This document shows, piece after piece, positions 35,767 to 44,612 of a stretch of 64,000 bases of DNA (within the stretch, counting starts at the first letter, position 1; the number at the start of each line of letters is the position of its first letter). The notes beneath the pieces are model-generated. The model was not told the DNA's origin. It was given only the letters and a program-made list of their open reading frames with translations, and made no database searches. The translations under genes and the position numbers were made by a program. The stretch lies in contig NZ_LT906450.1 of assembly GCF_900187265.1 (NCBI RefSeq), positions 1,727,444-1,791,443 of the forward strand, in the 5' to 3' direction. Source of the DNA: Rhodococcus rhodochrous. Its GTDB lineage: Bacteria > Actinomycetota > Actinomycetes > Mycobacteriales > Mycobacteriaceae.

Positions 35767-36080
35767 GACCGGCACCTCCTCGGTCTGCCCGGAGTCGTGG
35801 TCGGACCCGGTCGGGGTGGCTGCACGGACTTCGGATTTACGAGGATACGCCCGTTCATCCAGGTCGCGAGGGTTCGCGGAGCAATCGTTGTGGTCCTGGT
35901 CTCAGGGTGATGATTCCGGGTGAAGGTGGGTTCTCGGCGATGTACCTTCTGTCAGGTACCGGCAGTGCAAAAAGTTTTCCGGACCTTCTACACATTCCGT
36001 ACTTTTCGGGCCACACTGACTGTATGTTTCGACTGCGGCGCGCGGCCCGGCGTCGCTCCTGGGGGACGAACGAAGGCGAG
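35767..36080. other. Divergent intergenic region with repeat elements
   Basis: The 314-bp gap is less GC-rich than the genes. It has an inverted repeat GTACCT-N6-AGGTAC (35942-35959) and two short elements (around 35953-35966 and 35990-36000) that recur upstream of the tetR gene. A 63-codon frame with two CxxC pairs is open here, but its codon use does not look coding. Confidence 0.5.
35953..36000. promoter_or_regulatory. Two-part element shared with the tetR promoter
   Basis: CAGGTACCGGCAGT (35953-35966) and ACACATTCCGT (35990-36000) recur at 38083-38096 (12 of 14 bases) and 38110-38120 (11 of 11). The distance between the halves differs by 10 bp, one helical turn. This suggests a shared regulator. 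Confidence 0.4.
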
Positions 36081-36422
36081 ATGTTGCGTAAATTCGACGT
36101 TGCAAGCATGAGTGCCGACGAGATCACCGCGGAGAACCTGCCCCGGATGGTGGCGGACGCCGCGGCATGCGAGCCCGACCGGATCGCCGTGGCGCACGGC
36201 GTGGACACCACCACCTACGCCCGGCTGCACGACGAGGTCGTCAAGCTCGATGCGGCCATGGGGATCCTGCTCGGAAAGGCCTCGCTCGTGCCCATCGCGC
36301 TCGCGACCGTCTTCCCGGCGCTCGCCGACTCGGCGCGCGGCGACCTGCGCGACGTACTCGACGCACTCGTGATCGATCTCGTCGACTGTGTGGCCCCCGA
36401 ACCTCTCTCCGCAGCCGGCTGA
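36081..36422 (+). CDS. Small adenylation-domain-like protein
   Basis: A 113-aa protein (104 aa from a second ATG at 36108). NLPRMVADAAACEPDRIAVAHG-type sequence followed by TTYARLHDEVVKLDAAMG resembles the first 50 residues of NRPS/ANL adenylation domains, where the chain continues to the P-loop. Here it instead ends in a hydrophobic helix and PEPLSAAG, with no P-loop or later motif. It may be a remnant or a stand-alone small protein. It is 93 nt upstream of a carboxylesterase gene. Confidence 0.6.
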   Translation: MLRKFDVASMSADEITAENLPRMVADAAACEPDRIAVAHGVDTTTYARLHDEVVKLDAAMGILLGKASLVPIALATVFPALADSARGDLRDVLDALVIDLVDCVAPEPLSAAG

Positions 36423-36515
36423 CAACCGACCCGGCATCCACCATCATCGAATCGGTAGGTCGACGAACGAAGTGAACGGTACTGCACGGCGGTACCGACC
36501 GGGGTGGGAGGCCAC

Positions 36516-38054
36516 GTGGAGGACGACACGCTCACCGTCGCCTGCAAATACGGCGAGGTCCGCGGATATCGCGACGGCGGGGTCTACGTCTGGAAGGGCA
36601 TCCCGTACGCGGCCCCGACCGGTTCCCGGCGGTTCCGGTCGCCGTTACCACCGGAACCGTGGGACGGCGTCCTCGACGGCGCACGATTCGGACCGATCGC
36701 TCCGCAGAGTCGGCAGAGTCCGATCGGGATCGAACCCGAGATGACGTTGAGCGAGGACTGTCTCTCGCTCAACATCTGGGCGCCGCCGCCCGACGGCCGC
36801 CGCCGCCCCGTCATGGTCTGGATCCACGGGGGCGCCTACATCATCGGATACTCGGGTCAGAAGATCTACGACGGCCGAATCCTGTGCGAGAGCGGCGATG
36901 TCGTGGTCGTCACGATCAACTACCGGCTCGGTGCGCTCGGTTTCCTCGATCTGTCGTCGTTCTCCACACCCGATGCCACCTTCGAATCCAACGTCGGTCT
37001 CCGGGACCAGATCGCCGCCCTCGAGTGGGTGCGCGACTGCATCGCCGACTTCGGGGGCGATCCGGACTGCGTCACGCTCTTCGGGGAATCGTCCGGTGCG
37101 GGGTCGGTCACCACACTCATGACGGTCCCGAAGGCCGAAGGCTTCTTCCATCGCGCGATCGCCCAGTCGCCGCCCGCCACCTCGGTGTACGGCAGCGAAC
37201 GTGCCGCGACGGTCGCGCAGCGCTTCCTCGAGATCCTCGACCTACCGCCGTCCCGAGCCGCCGAACTGCTCACGATGTCGACCGACACACTGGTCGAGGC
37301 GTCGGAAGTGCTCGTCGCCGAGACCCCCACGAAGGTGCCGGGAACGCTCGCCATGACCCCGGTCGTCGATCGCGACCTGGTGCCGAAGTATCCGGTCGCT
37401 GCCTTCCAGAAGGGGCTGTCGCACCGGATCCCGCTGATCATCGGCTCGAACAAGGACGAGCCGTCGATCTTCCGCTTCATGAAGTCGCCGTTGATGCCCG
37501 TGAACGATACGGCCGTGCAAGCGATGTTCAAGGCGCTGGCCGACGACCGGACGGATCTGCCTCCCGAGCGTCTCGCCGAGATCGTCGCGGCGTATCCCGA
37601 CCTGCCCAAACCCGCCGGAGCGATGGCACTCTCGCGCGATGCCGGTTTCCGGATGCCGGTGCTGTGGGTCGCCGAAGCGCACAGCGCGCATTCGCCGACC
37701 TGGGTGTACCGCTTCGACCACGCCACCCCGATGCTCAAGGCTGCGCGGATCGGTGCCGGGCACGCAACCGAATTACCTTACGTATTCGGTAATTTCGGCA
37801 CCCTCGGTCGGGATCCGACCTTCTGGCTCGGCGGCCGCAGGTCCGCCGGGGAGGTCTCCGGGCGTGTGCAGCGGCGCTGGCTCGCGTTCGCGCACCACGG
37901 CGTGCCGGCGGCGCTGGACGGCTCGAAGCACTGGCCGCAGTACGAGGTGGAGGAACGTTCGACCCTGCTCATCGACTCCACGGACAGGGTCGAGTCGGAT
38001 CCGGACGGCGAGATGCGCCGGGTCTGGGGCAGTCAGGTCATGGCCTTCACCTGA
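36516..38054 (+). CDS. Type B carboxylesterase
   Basis: A 512-aa carboxylesterase of the cholinesterase family. The oxyanion motif is WIHGGAYIIG, the Ser is in FGESSGAGS, the Glu is in NKDEPSIFRF, and the His is in AGHATELPYVFG, so the triad is complete. No signal peptide is seen, so it should be cytoplasmic. The GTG at 36516 has GGGAGG 5 nt upstream. It may be co-transcribed with the adenylation-like small gene. Substrate unknown. Confidence 0.9.
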   Translation: MEDDTLTVACKYGEVRGYRDGGVYVWKGIPYAAPTGSRRFRSPLPPEPWDGVLDGARFGPIAPQSRQSPIGIEPEMTLSEDCLSLNIWAPPPDGRRRPVMVWIHGGAYIIGYSGQKIYDGRILCESGDVVVVTINYRLGALGFLDLSSFSTPDATFESNVGLRDQIAALEWVRDCIADFGGDPDCVTLFGESSGAGSVTTLMTVPKAEGFFHRAIAQSPPATSVYGSERAATVAQRFLEILDLPPSRAAELLTMSTDTLVEASEVLVAETPTKVPGTLAMTPVVDRDLVPKYPVAAFQKGLSHRIPLIIGSNKDEPSIFRFMKSPLMPVNDTAVQAMFKALADDRTDLPPERLAEIVAAYPDLPKPAGAMALSRDAGFRMPVLWVAEAHSAHSPTWVYRFDHATPMLKAARIGAGHATELPYVFGNFGTLGRDPTFWLGGRRSAGEVSGRVQRRWLAFAHHGVPAALDGSKHWPQYEVEERSTLLIDSTDRVESDPDGEMRRVWGSQVMAFT

Positions 38055-38131
38055 GCGCACCCCGAAGCGCCGAGCACATCTGCAAGTACCGGCGGTACAC
38101 CCTTCGATGACACATTCCGTGCGTTGATCCG

Positions 38132-38149
38132 GTTGAACACGTGTGCAAC
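38132..38149. promoter_or_regulatory. Candidate TetR operator
   Basis: GTTGAACACGTGTGCAAC is an 18-bp palindrome with one mismatched pair, ending 9 nt before the tetR GTG. A second overlapping pair, TTGAA (38152-38156) and TTCAA (38164-38168), covers the start codon. Autorepression by the encoded TetR is likely. Confidence 0.65.
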
Positions 38150-38158
38150 GCTTGAAAC

Positions 38159-38815
38159 GTGCGTTCAACCGTCGCCGGTGAAGACCTCACCACCCGTGCA
38201 CGGATCCGCGACGCCGCGATCCGGTGCATCGCCGCGTACGGCGTCGGCGTGCCACTACGCACCATCGCCGCAGAGTGCGGCGTCAGCGCTTCGCTGATCG
38301 TGCATCACTTCGGATCCCGCGCCGGATTGAAGGAACACTGCGACCGGTACGTGCTCGACGGGATCCGGCAGGCGAAGAGTGCCGTCCTCGACCCGCAGGC
38401 CGGGCCGGCCGCGCTGAACGACCAGATGGAGCACATCGAGAACTACGCGACCACGGTCGCCTATCTCTTCCGCACCCTCCGGGCCGGCGGTGCACCCGCC
38501 GCCGACTTCCTCGACCGACTCGTCGCCGACACCGAGGCATATCTCGAAGAGGCGGTGGCTGCCGGAACCGTGCGGCCCAGCCGGTTCCCCTCCGAACGAG
38601 CACGCGCCCTCATCTCGTTCAGCGTCGGCGCCGTGCTCATGGACCTTCCGGGTCCGGACGAGTATCTCGATCTCGAGACGTTTCCTGCCAGGCTGCGTTC
38701 CTACACCGAGCGCCTCATGCTGCCGATGCTCGAGCTCTACACCGAGCCGTTGCTGACGGACTCGACGCTCCTCGAGGCATTTCTGGCAGCACGGAAGGCA
38801 CCCCCCGACTCCTGA
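38159..38815 (+). CDS. TetR-family regulator, Rv1219c-like
   Basis: A 218-aa repressor. The helix-turn-helix is [25 protein letters not shown] (about residues 31-56) and the rest is the ligand-binding helical domain. The GTG at 38159 has no ribosome site and lies just after a palindrome. It precedes an ABC exporter by 10 nt, and the three-gene set matches M. tuberculosis Rv1219c-Rv1218c-Rv1217c, where TetR controls a multidrug exporter. Confidence 0.88.
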   Translation: MRSTVAGEDLTTRARIRDAAIRCIAAYGVGVPLRTIAAECGVSASLIVHHFGSRAGLKEHCDRYVLDGIRQAKSAVLDPQAGPAALNDQMEHIENYATTVAYLFRTLRAGGAPAADFLDRLVADTEAYLEEAVAAGTVRPSRFPSERARALISFSVGAVLMDLPGPDEYLDLETFPARLRSYTERLMLPMLELYTEPLLTDSTLLEAFLAARKAPPDS

Positions 38816-38825
38816 CGGAGGAAAG

Positions 38826-39770
38826 ATGGACACCCAGATCATCGAAATCCGCGACGTCGTCAAGACATTCGGAACCACGAGAGCCCTCGACGGCTTCTCG
38901 ATGACCGTCGAACGCGGTACCGTCGCCGGATTCCTCGGACCGAACGGCGCCGGCAAGTCCACAGCGATCCGCGTGCTGCTCGGAATGCTTCGTGCCGATT
39001 CCGGCACCGTCCGCGTCCTCGGACTCGACCCGTGGACCGACGCCGTCGCGATCCACCGCCGGCTCGCGTACGTGCCCGGCGACACGAACCTGTGGCCCAC
39101 CCTCACCGGTGGCGAGATCATCGACGTCCTCACCCGCATCCGCGGGGGCGAGGTCCGCACGCGTCGTCGCGCCGAACTCCTCGAGCGGTTCGAACTCGAT
39201 CCGACGAAGAAGGCCCGCACCTATTCGAAGGGCAACCGGCAGAAGGTCGCACTCGTCGCCGCACTCGCATCGGACGCCGAGCTCTACCTGCTCGACGAAC
39301 CCACCTCGGGTCTCGACCCGCTCATGGAGGCGGTGTTCACCGACGAGGTGCGAGGGCTCCGCGACCGCGGCGCGACCGTCCTGTTGTCCAGCCACATCCT
39401 CGCCGAGGTCGAGAAGCTCTGCGACACGGTGACGATCATCCGGGCCGGGCGCGACGTCGAGACCGGCACCCTCGCGCAGTTGCGGCACCTGACGCGCTCG
39501 TCCGTGCGGGCCACCACGAGTGCCCCTGCCGAGCGACTGGGCGGGCTCTCCGGGGTCCACGACCTCTACGCCGACGACGGCCGGCTCGCGTTCGACGTCG
39601 ACAACACCGCCCTCGCCCCGGTCCTGCAGGAACTCGCCGGACTCGGCGTCGAGAACCTCACCATCACGCCCCCGTCGCTCGAAGAGCTGTTCATGCGGCA
39701 CTACGGCGACACCTTCGACACCGGTGACGGGAACGGCGCCGGTGCGGTGGAGGAGGTGTCCTCACGATGA
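38826..39770 (+). CDS. ABC exporter ATP-binding protein, Rv1218c-like
   Basis: A 314-aa nucleotide-binding subunit. Walker A is GPNGAGKST (residues 38-46), the signature-like motif is [15 protein letters not shown] (a degenerate LSGGQ), and Walker B is [13 protein letters not shown]. It overlaps the permease gene by 4 nt. With the permease it should export a drug or an endogenous hydrophobic compound. Confidence 0.93.
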   Translation: MDTQIIEIRDVVKTFGTTRALDGFSMTVERGTVAGFLGPNGAGKSTAIRVLLGMLRADSGTVRVLGLDPWTDAVAIHRRLAYVPGDTNLWPTLTGGEIIDVLTRIRGGEVRTRRRAELLERFELDPTKKARTYSKGNRQKVALVAALASDAELYLLDEPTSGLDPLMEAVFTDEVRGLRDRGATVLLSSHILAEVEKLCDTVTIIRAGRDVETGTLAQLRHLTRSSVRATTSAPAERLGGLSGVHDLYADDGRLAFDVDNTALAPVLQELAGLGVENLTITPPSLEELFMRHYGDTFDTGDGNGAGAVEEVSSR

Positions 39771-41419
39771 CCACGACGACACCGACAGCTGTACCGACCC
39801 CGAGCGGTACCTCCGCGACGTCCGCGGCACCGTTCACCGGGCTCGGCACCCTGCTGCGGCTCTACCTGCGGCTGGACCGCGTGCGCATCACCGTCTGGAC
39901 CCTCGCGCTCGCCTTCACGGTGTGGTCGACCGTCCTCAGCCTGGCCGCGGTCTATCCCGACGAGGCCTCCCGTCAGGCCCGTGCTGCCCTGCTGGAGAAT
40001 CCGGCTGCCGTACTCATGACGGGCCCGGCCTACGGGATCGACAACTACACGCTCGGGGCGATGACCGCGAACGAACTGAGCCTGACCGTCTTCGTCGCGA
40101 CCGCGATCATGAGCATCCTGCTCGTCGTGCGGCACACCCGGGCGCAGGAGGAATCCGGCCGGCTCGAACTTCTGCGGGCGCTGCCCGTCGGGGCCTATGC
40201 TCCGCCGGCGGCCGCCCTGATGCTGGTCTCGGTCGCGAACCTCATCGTGGGCACCGGTATCACCGTCGCGCTCATCGCAGGCGGGCTCGATGTCGTCGGC
40301 TCGGTCGCCTTCGGTGTGGCCTCCGCCGTCACCGGGGTGCTCTTCGGTGCGGTCGCGGCAGTGACCGCCCAGTTCGGCGAACACTCCCGCTCGGCCACGG
40401 GTACCGCGCTCGCAGTGCTCGCTGCGGCCTTCTTCGTCCGCGGCGCCGGCGACATCATCGAGTCGACCGGCTCGTGGCTGTCGTGGCTCTCGCCGATCGC
40501 CTGGGCCCAGCAGACCCGGCTCTACGTCGACGAGCGGTGGTGGCCGCTGTTGTTGTCCGTCGCCACGACGGTCGTGCTGCTCACCGTCGCCGTCGCACTG
40601 TCGCGGCGCCGCGACCTCGGAGCCGGACTGCGGGCACCGAAACCCGGACCCGCCGAGGCAAATTCCGCGTTGCTCGGTCCGGTCGGTCTGATCCGCCGCC
40701 TGCTGCGCGGAGCCTTCGTGGGCTGGCTGACGGGACTGGTCCTGTTCGGCGTCGCGATGGGCGCTCTCGCCAGCTCCGTCGAGGACCTCATCGACGAGAT
40801 GCCGCAGGTGCTGGACATGGTCGGCGTGGACCCCGACGCCCTCACCGCCTCATTCTCCGGGATGATGCTGATGTTCCTCGCTCTCGGCGCCACCGCCTTC
40901 GGTGTGTCCGGCGTGATGCGGATGCGCAGCGAGGAGGACGGTGGACGTTCCGGTCTCGTGATCGTCACCGGAACGGCGCGCAGCGCATGGCTGTTCGCGG
41001 CACTCGGCGTGATCGTCGTCCAGTTGGTCGTGGCGCTGCTCGTCTCCGGTGCTGCGACCGGACTGGGGGTCGCGCTCGCGGTGGGCGACTGGGGGTGGAT
41101 GCCGCGGATGATCGCGGCGTCCCTGGCCTACGCGCCGGCTGCGATCCTCGTGGTCGCCGTGGCGTTCGCGCTGCTGGGCTGCGTGCCGCGTGCCACCGGG
41201 CTCGTGTGGGTGCTCGTGGTGTGGATGGTGTTCGTCGCGTGGCTCGGCGAGATGCTGAACCTCCCCGACGAACTCGTCGCACTGTCGCCGTTCTCGCATG
41301 TCCCGCTGGTGCCCGCAGAGGGGGTGACGGTGATGCCGCTGATCGTCCCGGCGGTTGCGGCGGTGCTGCTCGTCGCAGCGGCGATCGTCGGTTTCCGCCG
41401 CCGCGACGTGCAGGTGTGA
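39767..41419 (+). CDS. ABC exporter permease, tetronasin-type
   Basis: A 550-aa inner-membrane protein with about twelve hydrophobic segments in two halves (about residues 45-280 and 310-545), a fused double permease typical of polyketide-antibiotic exporters (M. tuberculosis Rv1217c). ATGA overlap with the ATPase gene implies co-translation. Stops with the convergent GNAT-like gene are 4 nt apart, with no separate terminator seen. Confidence 0.9.
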   Translation: MTTTTPTAVPTPSGTSATSAAPFTGLGTLLRLYLRLDRVRITVWTLALAFTVWSTVLSLAAVYPDEASRQARAALLENPAAVLMTGPAYGIDNYTLGAMTANELSLTVFVATAIMSILLVVRHTRAQEESGRLELLRALPVGAYAPPAAALMLVSVANLIVGTGITVALIAGGLDVVGSVAFGVASAVTGVLFGAVAAVTAQFGEHSRSATGTALAVLAAAFFVRGAGDIIESTGSWLSWLSPIAWAQQTRLYVDERWWPLLLSVATTVVLLTVAVALSRRRDLGAGLRAPKPGPAEANSALLGPVGLIRRLLRGAFVGWLTGLVLFGVAMGALASSVEDLIDEMPQVLDMVGVDPDALTASFSGMMLMFLALGATAFGVSGVMRMRSEEDGGRSGLVIVTGTARSAWLFAALGVIVVQLVVALLVSGAATGLGVALAVGDWGWMPRMIAASLAYAPAAILVVAVAFALLGCVPRATGLVWVLVVWMVFVAWLGEMLNLPDELVALSPFSHVPLVPAEGVTVMPLIVPAVAAVLLVAAAIVGFRRRDVQV

Positions 41420-41423
41420 CGGA

Positions 41424-41714
41424 TCAGTTGCGGTATTCGGGATGTTCGGAGACGAACTTCTCGACGTACGAGCAGGACGTACCGATCTTCAGTCCCTGCT
41501 TCCTGGTCTCGTCGAGGGCGTGCTTCACCACGATCCCGGCGAGGCCCTTGCCGCGGAACTGCGGGTCGGTGACGGTGTGGTCGAAGTCCCGCAGGTCGCC
41601 GTGCTGCGTGTAGTCGGCGTAGGCCGCGAGGTCGTCGCCGAGATAGAGCGCGAAACGGGCCTTGTCGGCGTCGTGCTCGATCCGGGGTTCGGTGCCGTCG
41701 ATGTTCTGCGTCAT
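41424..41714 (-). CDS. Small GNAT-like acetyltransferase (YjdJ type)
   Basis: A 96-aa protein of the short GCN5-like family: DHTVTDPQFRGKGLAGIVVKHALDETRKQG contains the acetyl-CoA loop (RGKGLA), and CSYVEKFVSEHPEY is the conserved C-terminus. Members are about half a standard GNAT and their substrates are unknown. It is the last gene of a six-gene minus-strand operon and its start overlaps the S51 peptidase stop by 4 nt. Confidence 0.88.
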   Translation of the reverse strand: MTQNIDGTEPRIEHDADKARFALYLGDDLAAYADYTQHGDLRDFDHTVTDPQFRGKGLAGIVVKHALDETRKQGLKIGTSCSYVEKFVSEHPEYRN

Positions 41715-42361
41715 GATCTCACCGTACTCGGGGCGTGACCGGGAGGAGTGTCGACGACGATCGCGTCGTCGTCGGTCAACGCCACGTGTTCGACGTCGTG
41801 CTCGCGCAGGTAGCGCAGGGTCTGCCGTATCCCGTCGTCGGCCAGCATCGAGTCACCGGCGTGCGGCACGATCGCGTGTTCGACCCAGCCGAGTCCGTCC
41901 CACACCACCGGGACACCGCAGGTCGCGGCGACCTCGTCGGGGTCGTCGGAGAACTCGATGCCGCGCAGCGACGGTGTGGCGACACAGGCCCCGGCGCTGT
42001 AGCCCCCGTACACGAGACGGTTGTCGCTCACCAGATCCGTGAGCACGGTATCGCCTCCGCTGCGGGCCAATTGCGCTCGCAGGACGAAAGTGTTGCCGCC
42101 GCGCACCCACACGGACGTGAAGTCCGACAGGCGCCGCCGGAGCGAGTCGGGATCGTCGAGGTGATCACGTAGATCCACCTCCTCCGGTTCGAAGCCGAGC
42201 GACCGCAGCGGGCCCATCTCGCTCGTGACCGCCGCCGTGCGGGCCGAGGCGGGCCACGCGTCGGCGGCGTTCGCGATCACCGCGATCCGGCCCGGCGTCG
42301 TCAACCGGACGAAGGCGTCCGGATCGGTGCCGAACCGGTAGGAGGACAGGAACAGCCGCAC
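41711..42361 (-). CDS. Peptidase S51 (dipeptidase E-like)
   Basis: A 216-aa Ser peptidase of family S51. The nucleophile lies in GGYSAGACV, the preceding VRGGNTFVLRAQL is a family motif, and the His is probably in IVPHAGD. Members cleave N-terminal Asp dipeptides or cyanophycin fragments. The GTG at 42361 lies 4 nt after the DinB-like stop with no ribosome site, so initiation is probably coupled. Confidence 0.85.
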   Translation of the reverse strand: MRLFLSSYRFGTDPDAFVRLTTPGRIAVIANAADAWPASARTAAVTSEMGPLRSLGFEPEEVDLRDHLDDPDSLRRRLSDFTSVWVRGGNTFVLRAQLARSGGDTVLTDLVSDNRLVYGGYSAGACVATPSLRGIEFSDDPDEVAATCGVPVVWDGLGWVEHAIVPHAGDSMLADDGIRQTLRYLREHDVEHVALTDDDAIVVDTPPGHAPSTVRS

Positions 42362-42365
42362 GACG

Positions 42366-43220
42366 TCAGATCGTGAACGCGAGGTTGTCGACGATGCGGC
42401 GTCCGACCTCGGTGTCGCCGCCGAGGGAGATCTCCTCGATCCGGTCCTCGGCGCGCACGCGTCCACCGGCGAGCCGAACGAACAACCCGGAGTCCATCGC
42501 GATCGTGGTCGTGACCGGTTCGGACAGGGCCGGCACCTCGGTGGCCCGTCCGTGCACCTCGATGTGGATGGTGCGCGCGAGGGGACCGGTGAGTTCGAGC
42601 GTGATGCGCGCTCCCTCGGGGGCCTTGCCGCGCTTGCCGACGATGAACGGAACCGCACCGAAGACCTCCGCGGATCCGAGTTCGGCACGCGGGCCGCCCT
42701 CGCTGCCCGTCCTGCCGAGCGCGTCGCAGATGTCGAGTTCGTGGAGCCAGCAGTCGAACACGCGGATCCGCATGAAGCGCCCGTACGGTGCCGGCCCGAC
42801 GGGAGTGTTCGACTGTTTCCCGAAGTCCTCCTGGGTCATCGCGCCGAGTTGCTCCGTGCGCAGGGCGACGATCTCGCGGTACCGCTCGAGCACGACCGCG
42901 CCGGGGACGGGACGCAACGACTCCACCCACAACTCGTTGAAGGCCGCGATGTCGTTGCGCACGTGGTCGAACGAGCGCACGTCGCGTTCGACGCGCGGAG
43001 CCTCGATGCCCGCGAGCATCGACTCGGTGCCGATGAGATGCGCAGTGATGTCCTTGACGGTCCATCCCGGCAGGCAGGTGGCGGTCGTCCACTCGTCCTC
43101 GGTCAGTCCCGCCAGCAGGTCGTCGAGCACGGCGAACTGCTCGAGCAGCAGCGGCCGGATCGTGTCGATCGGGAACTCGGCAGCGGAGGTGTCGGGGGTG
43201 GTGTCGGGCTGTGATGTCAC
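42366..43220 (-). CDS. DinB-like/maleylpyruvate isomerase-family protein
   Basis: A 284-aa protein with the N-terminal four-helix metal site of the mycothiol-dependent isomerase family: CLPGWTVKDITAHL and FDCWLHELDICDAL supply His ligands. The C-terminal 90 residues form a separate small domain. Members use mycothiol as cofactor, but many have unknown reactions. It overlaps the HIT gene stop by 4 nt. Confidence 0.83.
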   Translation of the reverse strand: MTSQPDTTPDTSAAEFPIDTIRPLLLEQFAVLDDLLAGLTEDEWTTATCLPGWTVKDITAHLIGTESMLAGIEAPRVERDVRSFDHVRNDIAAFNELWVESLRPVPGAVVLERYREIVALRTEQLGAMTQEDFGKQSNTPVGPAPYGRFMRIRVFDCWLHELDICDALGRTGSEGGPRAELGSAEVFGAVPFIVGKRGKAPEGARITLELTGPLARTIHIEVHGRATEVPALSEPVTTTIAMDSGLFVRLAGGRVRAEDRIEEISLGGDTEVGRRIVDNLAFTI

Positions 43221-43657
43221 TGGTGCTCCTCGGCGGTGAGACGTTCGAGACCGGCGCGGATGATCGCCGCGGTGGTCTCGGGGTCGTGGGGGCGACGGCG
43301 GACCAGACCGATACCCATCCGGACACGATCGCCGTTCCAGCGGGGCAGGAGGTGCAGATGGGTGTGGAAGACGGTCTGGAAGGCTGCTCGTCCGTCGTTC
43401 AGGACGAGATTGGTTCCGTCGGTGGCGAGTTCGGAACGGGCCATCGCCCGGGCGATCCGTTGTCCGGCACGGAAGACTGCCGCACCCGACGCCGGATCGA
43501 GCTCCTCGAGGCGTGCGGTGTGCACGCGGGGGATCACGAGGGTGTGCCCGCGCGCGATCGGTCGGATGTCGAGGAAGGCCACGACCTCGTCGTCCTCGTA
43601 CACCCGTGTCGCCGGACCGCTGCCGTCGGCTATGGCGCAGAACACACAGGAACTCAC
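43217..43657 (-). CDS. HIT-family nucleotide hydrolase
   Basis: A 146-aa histidine-triad protein. The triad HTHLHLLPR is complete and the N-terminal CVFCAI carries a CxxC zinc-type pair. HIT enzymes hydrolyse nucleoside phosphoramidates or dinucleotide polyphosphates. It sits 9 nt after the sirtuin gene stop. Confidence 0.92.
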   Translation of the reverse strand: MSSCVFCAIADGSGPATRVYEDDEVVAFLDIRPIARGHTLVIPRVHTARLEELDPASGAAVFRAGQRIARAMARSELATDGTNLVLNDGRAAFQTVFHTHLHLLPRWNGDRVRMGIGLVRRRPHDPETTAAIIRAGLERLTAEEHQ

Positions 43658-43666
43658 CGGGTCACC

Positions 43667-44431
43667 TTAACGCGGTGTGTCGGCCCCGATCTCCAGTGTG
43701 TCGACGAGGGCGGGGAGACCGACGGCAGCAGTGGTGCGCCAGGCATGGTCGGCCTGATCGCTCAGATCGGTCTCGCGTGGATCGATCTGCACCACCGGTA
43801 CGCCGTGACTGCGTGCGAGCGACGGCAGGCCGGCCGCCGGGTAGACGACACCCGAGGTGCCGACGACGAGCAGCAGGTCGGCATCACGCAGGGACTCGGT
43901 CGCGGTCTCCCACGGTTCCTGCGGCAGCATCTCGCCGAACCACACGACGCCCGGCCGCCCGTCGCCTCCGCATGCGGGGCACGACGGCGGATCGAGACGA
44001 GCGACGGGATCCTCCGGCGGATCGGGAAGGTCGACGGCGCGCTCGCACCTGCTGCAGCGTGGGGCGAACAGGCTTCCGTGCAGATGGGTGACCTCGGAGC
44101 TTCCGGCCCGCTCGTGGAGGTCGTCGACGTTCTGCGTCACGATCTGCACGTGGGCCGCCCGTGCCCAGTCGGCGAGCGCCAGGTGTCCGGCATTGGGCTG
44201 CACCCGGCGGACGAGCGCGACCCGCCACTGGTACCAGGCCCAGACCGTAGCCGGATCGTCCGCCCACGCCTCCGGTGTGGCGAGCGCGGTGGCGTCGAAG
44301 TTCTCCCACAACCCGGTCTGCGCGTCGCGGAAGGTGGGGACACCGCTCTCGGCGGACATCCCGGCACCGGTGAGGACGGCGACGCGGCGGGCCGAGCGGG
44401 CGAGGTCGAGGACGGGGGCCGGCACGTTCAT
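43667..44431 (-). CDS. cobB: Sir2-family NAD-dependent deacylase
   Basis: A 254-aa sirtuin that removes acyl groups from Lys using NAD, releasing nicotinamide and O-acyl-ADP-ribose. GAGMSAESGVPTFRDAQTGLW is the NAD loop, QNVDDLHERAG and VTHLHGSLF give the catalytic His, and two Cys pairs (CSRC and CPAC) bind zinc. The YxxR pattern (YQWR) near residue 67 is the one that in CobB and SIRT5 favours succinyl or malonyl groups. Confidence 0.93.
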   Translation of the reverse strand: MNVPAPVLDLARSARRVAVLTGAGMSAESGVPTFRDAQTGLWENFDATALATPEAWADDPATVWAWYQWRVALVRRVQPNAGHLALADWARAAHVQIVTQNVDDLHERAGSSEVTHLHGSLFAPRCSRCERAVDLPDPPEDPVARLDPPSCPACGGDGRPGVVWFGEMLPQEPWETATESLRDADLLLVVGTSGVVYPAAGLPSLARSHGVPVVQIDPRETDLSDQADHAWRTTAAVGLPALVDTLEIGADTPR

Positions 44432-44453
44432 GTGGCCAGGTTAGGTGCTCGGG

Positions 44454-44612
44454 TCAGGAGGGATCCGGGATCGGGTGCTCCCTGCCGCATCGCGGGCACG
44501 GCTCCTCCTCGGAGGTGAGCATCGCTCCGCAGTCGGGGCAGAGGAGATGGAGCCAGCAGACCGGGTCGCCGCCGAGGTCGTCGTCGTGGTCCTTCTCGCG
44601 GTCGTGACTCAT
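44454..44612 (-). CDS. Small zinc-ribbon protein
   Basis: A 52-aa protein with an acidic N-terminus (MSHDREKDHDDDL) and two Cys pairs, CPDC and CPRC, spaced 14 residues apart, preceded by an extra Cys in VCWLHLL. AGGGG lies 6 nt before its ATG. It is first in the operon, 22 nt upstream of the sirtuin, with 8 nt or fewer, or overlaps, between most later genes. It could bind DNA, RNA or a partner. Function unknown. Confidence 0.75.
   Translation of the reverse strand: MSHDREKDHDDDLGGDPVCWLHLLCPDCGAMLTSEEEPCPRCGREHPIPDPS

Noticed and set aside
35920-36111. 63-codon frame with two CxxC pairs upstream of the adenylation-like gene
   Set aside because: Third codon positions are not G/C-rich like real genes here, it overlaps the next start, and the region holds repeat elements.
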